A stretch of 64,000 nt of DNA from Roseitalea porphyridii (GTDB lineage: Bacteria; Pseudomonadota; Alphaproteobacteria; Rhizobiales; Rhizobiaceae), in contig NZ_CP036532.1 of assembly GCF_004331955.1 (NCBI RefSeq), forward strand, positions 496,001-560,000, in the 5' to 3' direction. Each line of letters opens with the position of its first letter. Positions within the stretch are counted from its first letter, which is position 1. The position numbers were made by a program, and so were the translations under genes. Of the stretch, positions 8,798 to 17,803 are shown one piece after another. The notes under the pieces are model-generated. The model worked only from the letters and a program-made list of their open reading frames with translations. It ran no database searches and was not told the origin of the DNA.

Positions 8798-10174
8798 ATG
8801 GCGCGCGACACCACAGACGACAGGCCGGTCGAGGACATCGCCGAACTGGCGGCCTATCTCGAAGCCGGCTGCAAGCCCGTCGAGGACTGGCGGATCGGCA
8901 CCGAGCACGAGAAATTCCCCTTCTATGCCAGCAACAACGCGCCCGTCCCCTATGAGGGAGACCGGGGCATCGCGCGCCTGCTCGAAGGCATGCAGGACAA
9001 GCTCGGCTGGCAGCCGATCCTCGACGACGGGCGGATCATCGGTCTTTACGATCCGACCGGTCTGGGCGGCGCGATTTCCCTGGAGCCGGGCGGCCAGTTC
9101 GAACTGTCCGGCGCCCCGCTCGAGACGATCCACCAGACCTGTCGCGAATCGAACGCCCATCTGGCCCAACTCCGCCTGATCGCCGATCCGCTCGGCATCA
9201 AGTTTCTCGGCCTTGGCGCCAGTCCGAAATGGTCGCTCGCCGACACGCCGAAAATGCCCAAGTCGCGCTACGACATCATGCGCGCCTACATGCCCAAGAA
9301 GGGCACGCAGGGCCTCGACATGATGCACCGCACCTCGACCATCCAGGTCAATCTGGATTTTTCGAGCGAGGCGGACATGCGCAGAAAAATGCAGGTCGCC
9401 TATCGGCTGCAGCCGGTCGCGACGGCGCTGTTCGCCAATTCGCCCTTCACCGAGGGCCGGCCGAACGGGTTGCAGTCATGGCGCGCCGACATCTGGCGCG
9501 ACACCGACAATGACCGGTGCGGCGTGCTGCCCTTCGTCTTCGCAGACGATTTCGGCTTCATGGACTATGTCCAGTGGGTGCTCGACGTCCCGATGTATTT
9601 CGTCCTCCGCGAGGGCCGCTACATCGACTGCACCCGCGTCACCTTCCGCCAGTTCATGGACGGCGCGCTGGACGGGGAAATTCCCAACCCGCGACCGACA
9701 TGGGGCGACTGGACAAACCATCTGTCGACCGTCTTTCCCGAAGTGCGGCTGAAGCGTTTCATCGAGATGCGCGGCGCCGATGGCGGGCCGTGGCGACGCA
9801 TCTGCGCGCTGCCGGCGCTCTGGGTCGGCCTTCTCTACGACGAGACGGCGCTGGACGCCGCCGACGCGCTGACCCGGTCATGGAGCTACCAGGACGTGGT
9901 CGCCCTGCGCGATGCGGTGCCGGTCGAGGGCCTTGGCGCGTCCATCGGCAACCAGTCCGTGCGCGACATCGCCTATCAGGTGCTCGGCATCGCCCGCGAG
10001 GGGCTGAAGGCGCGCGCCCGCCTGAACGCCGAGGGGTTCGACGAGACCCATTTCCTTGCCCCGCTCGAGGAGATCGCCGCGCGCGGCACCACCGCCGCCG
10101 AGCAGATGGTGACGAAGTATCACAGCGTCTGGGGCGGCTCGGTCGAGCCGGCGTTCCTCGAGTACGCCTACTAA
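8798..10174 (+). CDS. gshA: Glutamate-cysteine ligase (plant/alphaproteobacterial type)
   Basis: A 458-residue cytoplasmic enzyme for the first step of glutathione synthesis: L-glutamate + L-cysteine + ATP to gamma-glutamylcysteine. It is of the GCS2 type found in alphaproteobacteria and plants rather than the E. coli type. Visible marks are WRIGTEHEKFPF near residue 30, SLEPGGQFELSGAP near 95, MMHRTSTIQVNLDF near 180 and the C-terminal KYHSVWGGSVEPAFLEYAY. Length matches the family. The start is the ATG giving MARDTTDDRP; a longer in-frame version adds a non-family N terminus. It shares orientation with rsmE, which often precedes it in related genomes. Confidence 0.95.
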   Translation: MARDTTDDRPVEDIAELAAYLEAGCKPVEDWRIGTEHEKFPFYASNNAPVPYEGDRGIARLLEGMQDKLGWQPILDDGRIIGLYDPTGLGGAISLEPGGQFELSGAPLETIHQTCRESNAHLAQLRLIADPLGIKFLGLGASPKWSLADTPKMPKSRYDIMRAYMPKKGTQGLDMMHRTSTIQVNLDFSSEADMRRKMQVAYRLQPVATALFANSPFTEGRPNGLQSWRADIWRDTDNDRCGVLPFVFADDFGFMDYVQWVLDVPMYFVLREGRYIDCTRVTFRQFMDGALDGEIPNPRPTWGDWTNHLSTVFPEVRLKRFIEMRGADGGPWRRICALPALWVGLLYDETALDAADALTRSWSYQDVVALRDAVPVEGLGASIGNQSVRDIAYQVLGIAREGLKARARLNAEGFDETHFLAPLEEIAARGTTAAEQMVTKYHSVWGGSVEPAFLEYAY

Positions 10175-10258
10175 ATTCGGCGGAACGCTGCCGCACCGCA
10201 TGCATTGAACCATCAAGATGAAGGGCCGGGCGACGGCCCGCAACGATGGAGGAATGTG

Positions 10259-11068
10259 ATGCCACGCAATCTGATTGCAATCGCCCTGATGGCGAGCACC
10301 GCGGCCGTGCCCGCCGCCGCGCAGACAACCGACGACAATGGCACCGGTGAAACGATGACGGAGGGGTCCACGATCAACCAGATCGATCCCGGCCGCGTCG
10401 TGCCGCTTGGCGCCTGGAGCCAGACCGTGCGCGACGAGTTGAGCGGCTGGAGCGTGCGGGCGCTGCGCGGCAGCGACGTTTACGGCCCGAGCGGCGAGGA
10501 AATCGGCGCGGTCGAGGACATCATCGTCGGCCCCGAGGGCAATCTGACCTCGCTGGTCGCCGAAGTTGGGGGCTTCTGGGACATCGGCGACACCCACGTA
10601 AACGTTCCGTGGGACCAGGTCGAGATCCGGATCGACGACGATGACGGCTTCTTCGACACCGATATCGAGGTGACGATCCCGGTCAGCGAGGACAATGTCG
10701 ACGATTTCGGTCTGTTCACGGATGGCGATCCGATCGCTCTCGGCTCCGGCGCGACCGGCGGGGTCGACGATGTCGACTTCGGCGACCGGGCCTGGCGCAC
10801 GAGCGAGCTGATCGGCGACTACGCCCGCCTCGTCGGCGCCGACGGTCCGGTGACCTATGGCTACGTGACCGATCTGATGATCGAGAACGATCAGGTCGCC
10901 GCCACCATCGTCAATGCCGGCTATCCGGGCATGGGCGGCTATTACGCCTATCCCAACTACGCCGCGCGCGGCTATGGCTGGCAGCCGGGCAGCCCCTATT
11001 ACGATCTGCCCTACGATCCCGAGCAGATCGAGGCGCTAGAACCGATGGAACGCCGCGTCTACAACTGA
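10259..11068 (+). CDS. Exported PRC-barrel domain protein
   Basis: A 269-residue protein with signal peptide (IAIALMASTAAVPAAAQ). Two PRC-barrel units are visible: about 60-150 (RGSDVYGPSGEEIGAVEDI) and about 180-230 (SELIGDYARLVGADGPVTYGYVTD). The C-terminal 40 residues are rich in Tyr, Gly and Pro. A strong ribosome site GGAGGAA precedes the ATG. PRC barrels serve as small beta domains in photosynthetic reaction centres and RNA-processing proteins; exported versions are common in alphaproteobacteria and have no defined role. It is a single gene downstream of gshA. Confidence 0.82.
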   Translation: MPRNLIAIALMASTAAVPAAAQTTDDNGTGETMTEGSTINQIDPGRVVPLGAWSQTVRDELSGWSVRALRGSDVYGPSGEEIGAVEDIIVGPEGNLTSLVAEVGGFWDIGDTHVNVPWDQVEIRIDDDDGFFDTDIEVTIPVSEDNVDDFGLFTDGDPIALGSGATGGVDDVDFGDRAWRTSELIGDYARLVGADGPVTYGYVTDLMIENDQVAATIVNAGYPGMGGYYAYPNYAARGYGWQPGSPYYDLPYDPEQIEALEPMERRVYN

Positions 11069-11103
11069 CGGCAGGCGCGTGATGGCCGGCCGGCCTGACG
11101 TCG

Positions 11104-12399
11104 TCAGAGCCGGTCGAGCATCGCATACCAGGACAGTGCTAAAGTAAGCAGAGGCTTACGGAAACGTCGGCCGCCTGGGAATGGCGGCACGACCAGTTCC
11201 TTGAACAGGCCGAGGCGGTCGCGATTGCCCGCGACCGCCTCGGCCCACATCTTGCCGGTGAAGTTCGACAGCATCACGCCATGGCCGGAATAGCCGCCCA
11301 TCGCGGTGACGCCGGGCATGACCTCGCGCACGAACGGCTCGCGCGGTACCGTTATGCCGACCGAACCGCCCCAGGCATGCGTGATCTCGATATCCCTCAG
11401 GGCCGGATAGATCTCGGTCATCTGCCGGCGGACACCGGCTTCGATGTCGGCCGGGGTTTCGCCGCCATAGGCCTCGCGGCCGCCGAACAGCAGGCGCCCG
11501 TCCTTCAGGCGCCGGAAATAGCGGACGACGAACCGGCTGTCGTCGACGCTTTGCCGGCCCGGCAGGACCGTCTTGTCGAACTCGCCTTCGAGCGGCACCG
11601 TCGCCCCGATGAACGACCGGATCGGCATGACATGGGATGCCATTGTCCGTTCGAGCTTTTCGTCGCCATGGGCGTTGACCGCCAGCAGCACCCGGTCGGC
11701 GGAGATCGTCCCCGACGCGGTTTCGACCGTGATTCTGCCGTTCGCACGGCCCAGACCTGTCACCTTCGTGTTTTCGTGCAGGCGCGCGCCGCGCGCTGCG
11801 GCCACCTTCGCTGTTCCGACCACCAGCTTGAGCGGATGGATATGCCCCGTGCCGCTGTCGTAGACGCCGCCGAAATAGCGCTCCGAACCGACGATGCGCG
11901 CGGTTTCGGCACGATCGACGAAGCGCAGATGCGGGTAGCCGAACCGCTCTGCCATCATGTCGGGGTAGGCGCGGAACTCGTCGACATAGCGCGCCTTGTG
12001 CGCGACCGAGATGTGCCCCTGCGTGTAGTCGATGTCGATGCCGTTCTGTTCGGTGAACGCCAGCATGTGCTGCTTGGCTTCCTCGGCCAGATCGAACAGC
12101 GCCTTTGCACGCTCATGGCCCAGCGCCGCCTCGTGCTCGTCGGCGGTCGAGCGCTGGCCGGTGTTCAACTGGCCGCCATTACGGCCCGAGGCGCCGTCGC
12201 CGAAGCGGGCGGCATCGACGAGCACGACCGACGCGCCGAGCTTGGCCGCCTCGGCGGCCGCAGAAAGCCCGGTGAAGCCGCCGCCGACGATGGCGAGATC
12301 GACGTTGGCATCCCCGTCGAGCGGCAGGTAGGCCGGCCGATCGCCGACCGAGGCCTCGTACCAGGACACGCCCGGCGAAATGGGGCTTTGGTAAGTCAT
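11104..12399 (-). CDS. puuB: FAD-dependent amine oxidase, gamma-glutamylputrescine oxidase type
   Basis: A 431-residue DAO-fold flavoprotein. The FAD-binding motif is LAIVGGGFTGLSAAAEAAKLG at about 35-55, followed by the family signature GDGASGRNGGQLNTGQR. Near the C terminus MGGYSGHGVMLSNFTGKMWAE closes the FAD site. PuuB/OrdL enzymes oxidise gamma-glutamylputrescine to the aldehyde with release of ammonia and peroxide. The stop of a glutamine-synthetase-like ligase is only a few bases upstream, so ligase and oxidase form one operon, the first two steps of the Puu pathway. Substrate could be another gamma-glutamylated amine. Confidence 0.85.
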   Translation of the reverse strand: MTYQSPISPGVSWYEASVGDRPAYLPLDGDANVDLAIVGGGFTGLSAAAEAAKLGASVVLVDAARFGDGASGRNGGQLNTGQRSTADEHEAALGHERAKALFDLAEEAKQHMLAFTEQNGIDIDYTQGHISVAHKARYVDEFRAYPDMMAERFGYPHLRFVDRAETARIVGSERYFGGVYDSGTGHIHPLKLVVGTAKVAAARGARLHENTKVTGLGRANGRITVETASGTISADRVLLAVNAHGDEKLERTMASHVMPIRSFIGATVPLEGEFDKTVLPGRQSVDDSRFVVRYFRRLKDGRLLFGGREAYGGETPADIEAGVRRQMTEIYPALRDIEITHAWGGSVGITVPREPFVREVMPGVTAMGGYSGHGVMLSNFTGKMWAEAVAGNRDRLGLFKELVVPPFPGGRRFRKPLLTLALSWYAMLDRL

Positions 12400-12402
12400 C
12401 GC

Positions 12403-13881
12403 CTACACATTGAGCAGCAGATATTCGCGCTCCCAGGGGCTGATCACCTGCATGAAGGTCTCGAACTCGCCGCGCTTGACGCCGGCATAGTTGGCCATGA
12501 ATTCTCGGCCCAGAATGCCGTCGAACGCGTGCTCCTCCTCGAAAAGCGAGACCGCTTCCAGAAGGCCGCGCGGCAGATCGATCTCGCCCTCGTTCGCCGT
12601 TTCGGCGGTCGGATCGGTCGGCACCAGACCGTAGACCATCCCCAGATAGCCGCAGGCAAGCGAGGCGGCGAGCGCCAGATAGGGGTTGGCGTCGGACGAT
12701 GGCAGCCGGTTCTCGACCCGGCGCGCCTGAGGGTCGGAGGCGGGCACCCGGAACGCGGTGGTGCGATTGTCATAGCCCCATGCCGTGTTGACGGGCGCGG
12801 CGATCGCCTGGGTCAACCGGCGATAGGAGTTCACGTAAGGGGCGATCATCACCAGCGCCTTGGGCATGTAGTGCTGCATGCCGCCGATGAAGGCGCGGAA
12901 CAGCGGGCTTTCCGAGCCGTCCTCTTCGGAGAAGATGTTGGCGCCCGTCTTCGCGTCGACGACCGACTGGTGGATGTGCATCGCGTTGCCCGGCGCGCCC
13001 TGGATCGGTTTGGCCATGAAGGTGGCATACATGTCCGCCTTCAGCGCGGCCTCCCGGATCGTGCGCTTGAACAGGAACACCTGGTCGGCGAGCGCCAGCG
13101 GGTCGCCATGGCGCAGATTGATCTCGAGCTGGCTGGGGCCTTCCTCGTGGATCAGCGTGTCGATCTCCAGACCCTGCGCCTCGCAGAAATGGTAGATGTC
13201 GTCGATCAGCTCGTCGAACTCGTTGATGCCGGCGATCGAATAGCTCTGTCCGCCCGAGATCGGCCGCCCCGAACGGCCGACGGGCGGCTGCAGCGGATAG
13301 TCCGGATCGGTGTTCTTGGCGACCAGGTAGAATTCGATCTCCGGCGCGACGACCGGGCGCCAGCCCTTATCGGCATAGGCGTCGATGACCCGCTTGAGCA
13401 CCTGGCGCGGCGTGATCCAGGACGGCTCGCCCGTGCGCTGGTCGACCAGGTCGCAGACCACCTGGGCGGTCGGATCGGTTTCCCAGGGCACCACCGACAG
13501 CGTCGCAAGGTCCGGCTCGAGCTTCAGGTCGCCGTCGCGCGGATCGTAGCGGAACTCGCCGGTCTCGTCGGGATATTCGCCCGAGATCGTCTGCCGGAAC
13601 AGCGCCGAGGGGAGCGCCAGCGCGGTGTTGGATGTGAACTTGTTGGACGGCATCATCTTGCCGCGTGGCACCCCGGCCAGATCGGGCGTGATGCACTCGA
13701 TATCCTCGATCGAGCGCGCCGCCAGCCACGGGCCGGCCTCCGACCAGTTGCCGACGCCGCGAAGATTGTGGACGAAATCGGGTACGGCGCGCTTGGCCGG
13801 TTTCGTCTTGCGCCTGGTTCCAACCGGCGCACCGCCGGTCCGGTCCTGTTGGCCCGAGCGGGCCTTCATGTCTTCCGACAT
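12403..13881 (-). CDS. puuA: Glutamine-synthetase-like gamma-glutamylpolyamine ligase
   Basis: A 492-residue member of the GS superfamily, of the GlnT/PuuA branch rather than housekeeping GlnA. Family segments are IDTLIHEEGPSQLEINLRHGD, the ATP/metal region FMAKPIQGAPGNAMHIHQS, RRLTQAIAAPVNTAWGYDN and ENRLPSSDANPYLALAASLACG. Reaction inferred: glutamate + amine + ATP to gamma-glutamyl-amine. Four bases separate its stop from the amine oxidase start, so the pair should act in sequence. The N terminus carries about 40 Arg/Lys/Gly-rich residues not typical of the family. The ATG follows AGGTGA; a TTG directly before it is an alternative. A second paralogue lies at about 31-32 kb. Confidence 0.85.
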   Translation of the reverse strand: MSEDMKARSGQQDRTGGAPVGTRRKTKPAKRAVPDFVHNLRGVGNWSEAGPWLAARSIEDIECITPDLAGVPRGKMMPSNKFTSNTALALPSALFRQTISGEYPDETGEFRYDPRDGDLKLEPDLATLSVVPWETDPTAQVVCDLVDQRTGEPSWITPRQVLKRVIDAYADKGWRPVVAPEIEFYLVAKNTDPDYPLQPPVGRSGRPISGGQSYSIAGINEFDELIDDIYHFCEAQGLEIDTLIHEEGPSQLEINLRHGDPLALADQVFLFKRTIREAALKADMYATFMAKPIQGAPGNAMHIHQSVVDAKTGANIFSEEDGSESPLFRAFIGGMQHYMPKALVMIAPYVNSYRRLTQAIAAPVNTAWGYDNRTTAFRVPASDPQARRVENRLPSSDANPYLALAASLACGYLGMVYGLVPTDPTAETANEGEIDLPRGLLEAVSLFEEEHAFDGILGREFMANYAGVKRGEFETFMQVISPWEREYLLLNV

Positions 13882-14031
13882 CAATCACCTTGTGCCTGTT
13901 TGATCTCCTATAAACCCGCCGCGCGGCCCGTGAAAGCCCGCACGACAATCATGGTGAAGCTGCGGCGAAAGCCCGATTGCGGGCCCGGCCACCCATGCTA
14001 CTGTCCGCCCGCCAGTGCGAGGGAGGCGGCC

Positions 14032-14823
14032 ATGATGACCCTTTTCGAAACCCTGACCAGGGCCCAGGACGGCGAGGCGATCAAGGCGATGGCCCGGCAG
14101 TTCGGCCTGTCTGAACAGCAGACCGAACAGGCGATCGAAGCGCTGATGCCGGCCTTTTCGGCGGGCCTCAAGCGCAACGCGTCCGATCCGATGGGCGTCG
14201 CCGGCTTCATGCAGGCCCTGTCGACCGGCCAGCACGCCAAATATTTCGAGGACGTGCACAACGCCTTCGCGCCGCAGGGCGTTAAGGAAGGCAACGGCAT
14301 TCTGGGCCATCTGTTCGGCTCCAAGGAGGTCAGCCGGGCCGTCGCGGCGCAGGCCGAACAGGCGACCGGCGTCGGCCAGGAAATCCTCAAGCAGATGCTG
14401 CCGGTGGTCGCGGCGACGCTGATGGGCGGCCTTTTCAAGCAGTCGACCGGTCAGGTCGCGCCGAGCCGGCAGGCGGCCAGTCCGATGGCCCGGATGATGG
14501 AGCAGTTCATGGCCGCGCAAGGACAGCCGTCGCAGGGCGCCAGCGGCAATCCGTTCGCCGAAATGGTCGCGCAGATGTTCGGCGGCGACGCCGCGGCGGC
14601 AAGGCCCGCGCCCGAGGCGATGGCCGACAACCCCTGGGGCAGGCTCTTCACCGAGATGATGGGCGGTGGGCCGTCGGTGACCGCGCCGGAAAAGAACGGC
14701 AATGCCTACGAGGAACTGTTCGGCCAGATGTTCGAGACGGGCCGGCAGACGCAGGACAGCTACCAGCGCGGGATCGAGGACATTTTCGACAGCTATCTGC
14801 GCGGCATGATCAAGAGCCGGTAG
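14032..14823 (+). CDS. DUF937 domain protein
   Basis: A 263-residue soluble protein. Residues about 1-150 form the helical DUF937 domain (QFGLSEQQTEQAIEALMPAF, GNGILGHLFGSKEVSRAVA, QMLPVVAATLMGGL), related to the E. coli YidB family of unknown role. The remainder is low-complexity, Met/Gln/Ala-rich, and ends with a short amphipathic helix (YQRGIEDIFDSYLRGM). GGGAGG sits five bases before the ATG. It is divergent from the glutamine-synthetase-like gene, and about 150 bases of promoter region lie between. Function unknown; it is usually found as a single gene. Confidence 0.8.
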   Translation: MMTLFETLTRAQDGEAIKAMARQFGLSEQQTEQAIEALMPAFSAGLKRNASDPMGVAGFMQALSTGQHAKYFEDVHNAFAPQGVKEGNGILGHLFGSKEVSRAVAAQAEQATGVGQEILKQMLPVVAATLMGGLFKQSTGQVAPSRQAASPMARMMEQFMAAQGQPSQGASGNPFAEMVAQMFGGDAAAARPAPEAMADNPWGRLFTEMMGGGPSVTAPEKNGNAYEELFGQMFETGRQTQDSYQRGIEDIFDSYLRGMIKSR

Positions 14824-14829
14824 CGTCCC

Positions 14830-15762
14830 TTACCGGCCGCGCATCACCAGCACGTTGCCGGCGATCACCAGCGCCAGGCCGGCGAACGCCGTCAGCGTCC
14901 ACTGGTAGCCCTCGAGCGCGGTCGACACGAGCAGCGCGAAGATCGGAAACACGACCGTCGCGTAACCGGCGCGGCCTGAACCGATCCGGCCGACCAGAGT
15001 CAGGTAGGCGGCAAAGGCGATCACGGTCGAGACCACCGCCAGAAACAGCAGCGACCAAAGATAGTCGGGCCGCGGGTCCCATCCGAACGGCTTGCCCATC
15101 ACCAGCGCCAGGATCGCGCACCAGCTCGCACCGTAGACCATGCCCCACGCGTTGGCCGAGACCAGCGGGATCTCGGCGCGCCTTTTCGACAGCTGCGCCG
15201 AGATCAGCGAACCGGCCGAAAAGCACAGCGTGCCGGCGATGCAAAGGCCAAGCCCGGTGGCGACCTCGGCGTCGAAGCCGCCCTCGGTGATCTTCGGCCA
15301 GAACATCAGCCCGATCCCGGCAAAACCGATCGCCCCGGCCAGCACGGTGCGCCGCGAGGGCAGGTCGCGCCAGACGAGAGCGGCGAGGAACACGTTGGTC
15401 AGCGAGGCCAGCGAGAAGACCACCGACAGCAGCCCGCTGACAAGATAGGCCGAGCCGTAATAGAACAGCAGGAAGTTGGTCGAGAAGATGCACACGCCCA
15501 TCGCCGCAAAACGCGCATGTTCGGCGAGCGGGAAGGCCATGCGGCGGCCGGAGACGGTCGCCCATGCGACCATAATCGCACCGGCGATCACGAACCGGTA
15601 GACCAGCGAGACCTCGTTGGCGACCACACCCGGCTGCAGCGACAGCGCGTACCAGGAAAACGACCACGCCATCACGGTCAGCGCGTAGAGCCCGTAATCG
15701 AGCGGGGCGAACGCGTCCTGTCCGGACGAAGCGGCTGGCCGTGGCGAAGAGGGGGCGGACAT
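14830..15762 (-). CDS. EamA/DMT-family metabolite exporter
   Basis: A 310-residue inner-membrane protein with about ten hydrophobic helices arranged as two EamA repeats (helix pattern from YGLYALTVMAWSFSWYAL through LALVIAGNVLVM). Proteins of this class exchange or export amino acids, nucleobases or other small metabolites; the substrate cannot be read from sequence. The start is the ATG giving MSAPSSPRP. It converges on the DUF937 gene, with six bases between the two stops, and is divergent from xseA, leaving 90 bases for both promoters. Confidence 0.88.
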   Translation of the reverse strand: MSAPSSPRPAASSGQDAFAPLDYGLYALTVMAWSFSWYALSLQPGVVANEVSLVYRFVIAGAIMVAWATVSGRRMAFPLAEHARFAAMGVCIFSTNFLLFYYGSAYLVSGLLSVVFSLASLTNVFLAALVWRDLPSRRTVLAGAIGFAGIGLMFWPKITEGGFDAEVATGLGLCIAGTLCFSAGSLISAQLSKRRAEIPLVSANAWGMVYGASWCAILALVMGKPFGWDPRPDYLWSLLFLAVVSTVIAFAAYLTLVGRIGSGRAGYATVVFPIFALLVSTALEGYQWTLTAFAGLALVIAGNVLVMRGR

Positions 15763-15852
15763 GGGGTTTCCTCGTGCCGGACCGGTACGCCGGGCGATCG
15801 GCTTTGACAAGGCGCGACTTGACCGCCTCCCCGCCCGCTGAAACAAACGGGC

Positions 15853-17448
15853 ATGGCTTCGCAATTGCCCCTTGCCGATTCCGCCACCACCAACGTGGCC
15901 GAGTTTTCGGTCTCCGAGATCAGCCAGGCGGTCAAGCGCACCGTCGAGGACGCGTTCGGTCGCGTGCGCGTGCGCGGCGAGGTCTCCGGCTACCGGGGGC
16001 CGCATGCCTCCGGTCACGCCTATTTCCGCCTCAAGGACGACCGCGCGACGCTCGAGGCGGTGATCTGGCGCGGCACGTTCTCCAAGCTCGCCTTCAAGCC
16101 CGAAGAGGGCCTGGAGATCATCGCGACGGGGCGGCTGACCACCTATCCTGGCTCGTCGAAATATCAGATCGTCATCGACCATATCGAGCCGGCCGGCGCC
16201 GGCGCGCTGATGGCCCTGCTCGAGGAGCGGCGCAGGAAGCTTGCTGCCGAGGGGCTGTTCGACGCGGATCGCAAGCGACCATTGCCCTTCATGCCGCGCG
16301 TCATTGGCGTCGTCACCTCGCCGACCGGCGCGGTGATCCGCGACATCGTCCACCGCATCGCCGACCGTTTTCCGGCCCACGTGCTCGTCTGGCCGGTGCG
16401 GGTGCAGGGTGAGACCTCGGCCGCCGAGGTGGCGGCGGCGATCGACGGGTTCAATGCGCTCGACGGGACCGGTCCGGTGCCGCGCCCGGACGTGCTGATC
16501 GTGGCGCGCGGCGGCGGCAGTCTCGAGGACCTCTGGGGCTTCAACGAGGAGGCCGTGGTGCGCGCGGCGGCCCGCTCGCAGATCCCGCTGATCTCGGCGG
16601 TCGGCCACGAGACCGACACCACGCTGATCGACCACGCCGCCGACCGGCGCGCGCCGACGCCGACCGCCGCGGCCGAGCTCGCCGTGCCGGTGCGGGCGGA
16701 GCTTCAGGCGCATGTCGCCCAGCTTGGCGCCCGGCTGTCGGGCTCGATCAGCCGCTATGCGGAAGACCGGCGCACCCGGCTGCGCGCGCTGGCGCGCGGC
16801 CTGCCGCAGCCCGACCAGATCCTGGCCCTGCCGCGCCAGCGGCTCGATGCGCTCGACGGACGGCTGCGCGCCTGTGTCGAGGCGGTCATGGTCGACCGGC
16901 GCAACCGCCTTGCGCGTCTTTCGGCAATGCTTGCCCCCTCAAGGCTCGCCGACATGGCCGCGCGCGACAGGCTGCGTCTCGACCGGCTCGCCCGCGACCT
17001 GCCGCTTGGCCTGTCGCGCGGCCTCGCATTGCACCGGCGCGATCTGACCTACCATGCCGGCCGCCTGACCCCGCGCGCCAGCGAACGGCTGCACGCCGAT
17101 GGCGCGCGCCGGCTGGCGCAGGCGACCGCGCGCCTCGATCGCGCCGCGCTTCAGACGGTTGCGGAAGCCCGTGGCCGAGCGGCCGAGAAGACGCGGCTGC
17201 TGAAGACGTTGTCCTACGAGAGCGTGCTCGAGCGCGGCTATGCGCTGGTGCGCGATGAGACCGGTGCGCCTGTACGGTCGTCATCCGGCGTCGCCACCGG
17301 CGACCGGCTGACAGTCCAGTTCGCCGGCGACGACCGGCTCGACGTGATCGCGGACGGCGCGGGGATGCCGGGCCGGTCGCCCGCCGGCAAGTCGAGGCCG
17401 AAGCCGAAGACCGATCCGCCCAGGGGCGGGCAGGGCTCGCTGTTCTGA
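15853..17448 (+). CDS. xseA: Exodeoxyribonuclease VII large subunit
   Basis: A 531-residue nuclease subunit that degrades single-stranded DNA bidirectionally with XseB. An OB-fold occupies about residues 15-110 ([17 protein letters not shown], then [19 protein letters not shown]). The catalytic domain follows with [34 protein letters not shown] and [18 protein letters not shown] long Arg-rich coiled-coil stretch runs from about 280 to 450, and RGYALVRD near the end is standard. The partner xseB is not in the window, which is common in this order. The last residues GGQGSLF resemble the usual GLF-type ending. Confidence 0.95.
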   Translation: MASQLPLADSATTNVAEFSVSEISQAVKRTVEDAFGRVRVRGEVSGYRGPHASGHAYFRLKDDRATLEAVIWRGTFSKLAFKPEEGLEIIATGRLTTYPGSSKYQIVIDHIEPAGAGALMALLEERRRKLAAEGLFDADRKRPLPFMPRVIGVVTSPTGAVIRDIVHRIADRFPAHVLVWPVRVQGETSAAEVAAAIDGFNALDGTGPVPRPDVLIVARGGGSLEDLWGFNEEAVVRAAARSQIPLISAVGHETDTTLIDHAADRRAPTPTAAAELAVPVRAELQAHVAQLGARLSGSISRYAEDRRTRLRALARGLPQPDQILALPRQRLDALDGRLRACVEAVMVDRRNRLARLSAMLAPSRLADMAARDRLRLDRLARDLPLGLSRGLALHRRDLTYHAGRLTPRASERLHADGARRLAQATARLDRAALQTVAEARGRAAEKTRLLKTLSYESVLERGYALVRDETGAPVRSSSGVATGDRLTVQFAGDDRLDVIADGAGMPGRSPAGKSRPKPKTDPPRGGQGSLF

Positions 17449-17453
17449 GCCGT

Positions 17454-17717
17454 TCAGCCGCGCGGCGGCCTGAGCAGAAGGCTCACGCACCAAAGCGGCA
17501 CGATGATGATCGAACCGAGCACCATGTTCGGCAGCGCCCATGCGAAGGCGTCGCGAACCATCTGGGAGATGCGTTCGGGCGTCAGACCGGCCTGGGCAAG
17601 CAGATCGGCCGCCGTGATGTCGAACGCCGAAAGCGCCGCCCCGAGAAGCACCGAGGCGAGCGAGATCTTCACGATGATGGCGAGGAACTGAAACACGCTG
17701 CACCCGCACAAGCCCAA
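17454..17717 (-). CDS. Small inner-membrane protein (DUF6460-like)
   Basis: An 87-residue protein with two hydrophobic helices (FLAIIVKISLASVLLGAAL and PNMVLGSIIIVPLWCVSLL) around an amphipathic region ITAADLLAQAGLTPERI, ending in the short basic tail RPPRG. The shape and the PERI..M....AWALPNM segment resemble the DUF6460 family of Hyphomicrobiales; I am moderately sure. The start is uncertain: TTG is the longest option and a GTG at VFQFL is equally possible. A perfect CtrA box lies 57 bases upstream of the TTG, suggesting cell-cycle-timed expression. It converges on xseA with five bases between stops. Confidence 0.6.
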   Translation of the reverse strand: MGLCGCSVFQFLAIIVKISLASVLLGAALSAFDITAADLLAQAGLTPERISQMVRDAFAWALPNMVLGSIIIVPLWCVSLLLRPPRG

Positions 17718-17773
17718 CTGGCGGCAAGTGTGCCCGATGAAGGTAAAGATCGACTAAAAGGCGGGCTTTCGCC

Positions 17774-17789
17774 TTAACGAGGCGTTAAC
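17774..17789 (-). promoter_or_regulatory. CtrA box (TTAA-N7-TTAAC)
   Basis: A perfect match to the CtrA recognition sequence TTAA-N7-TTAAC, read on the plus strand as TTAACGAGGCGTTAAC. It lies between the stop of the AsmA gene and the start of the small membrane protein at 17717, so that small gene is the only promoter it can plausibly serve. CtrA is the response regulator that times cell-cycle transcription in alphaproteobacteria. Confidence 0.65.
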
Positions 17790-17803
17790 CACGGGCGGTC
17801 GGA

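Noticed and set aside
11281-14031. A very long plus-strand open frame running antisense through the amine oxidase and ligase into the DUF937 gene
   Set aside because: Only the part from 14032 has a ribosome site and family features. The rest is Arg/Gly/Asp-rich shadow sequence caused by high G+C.
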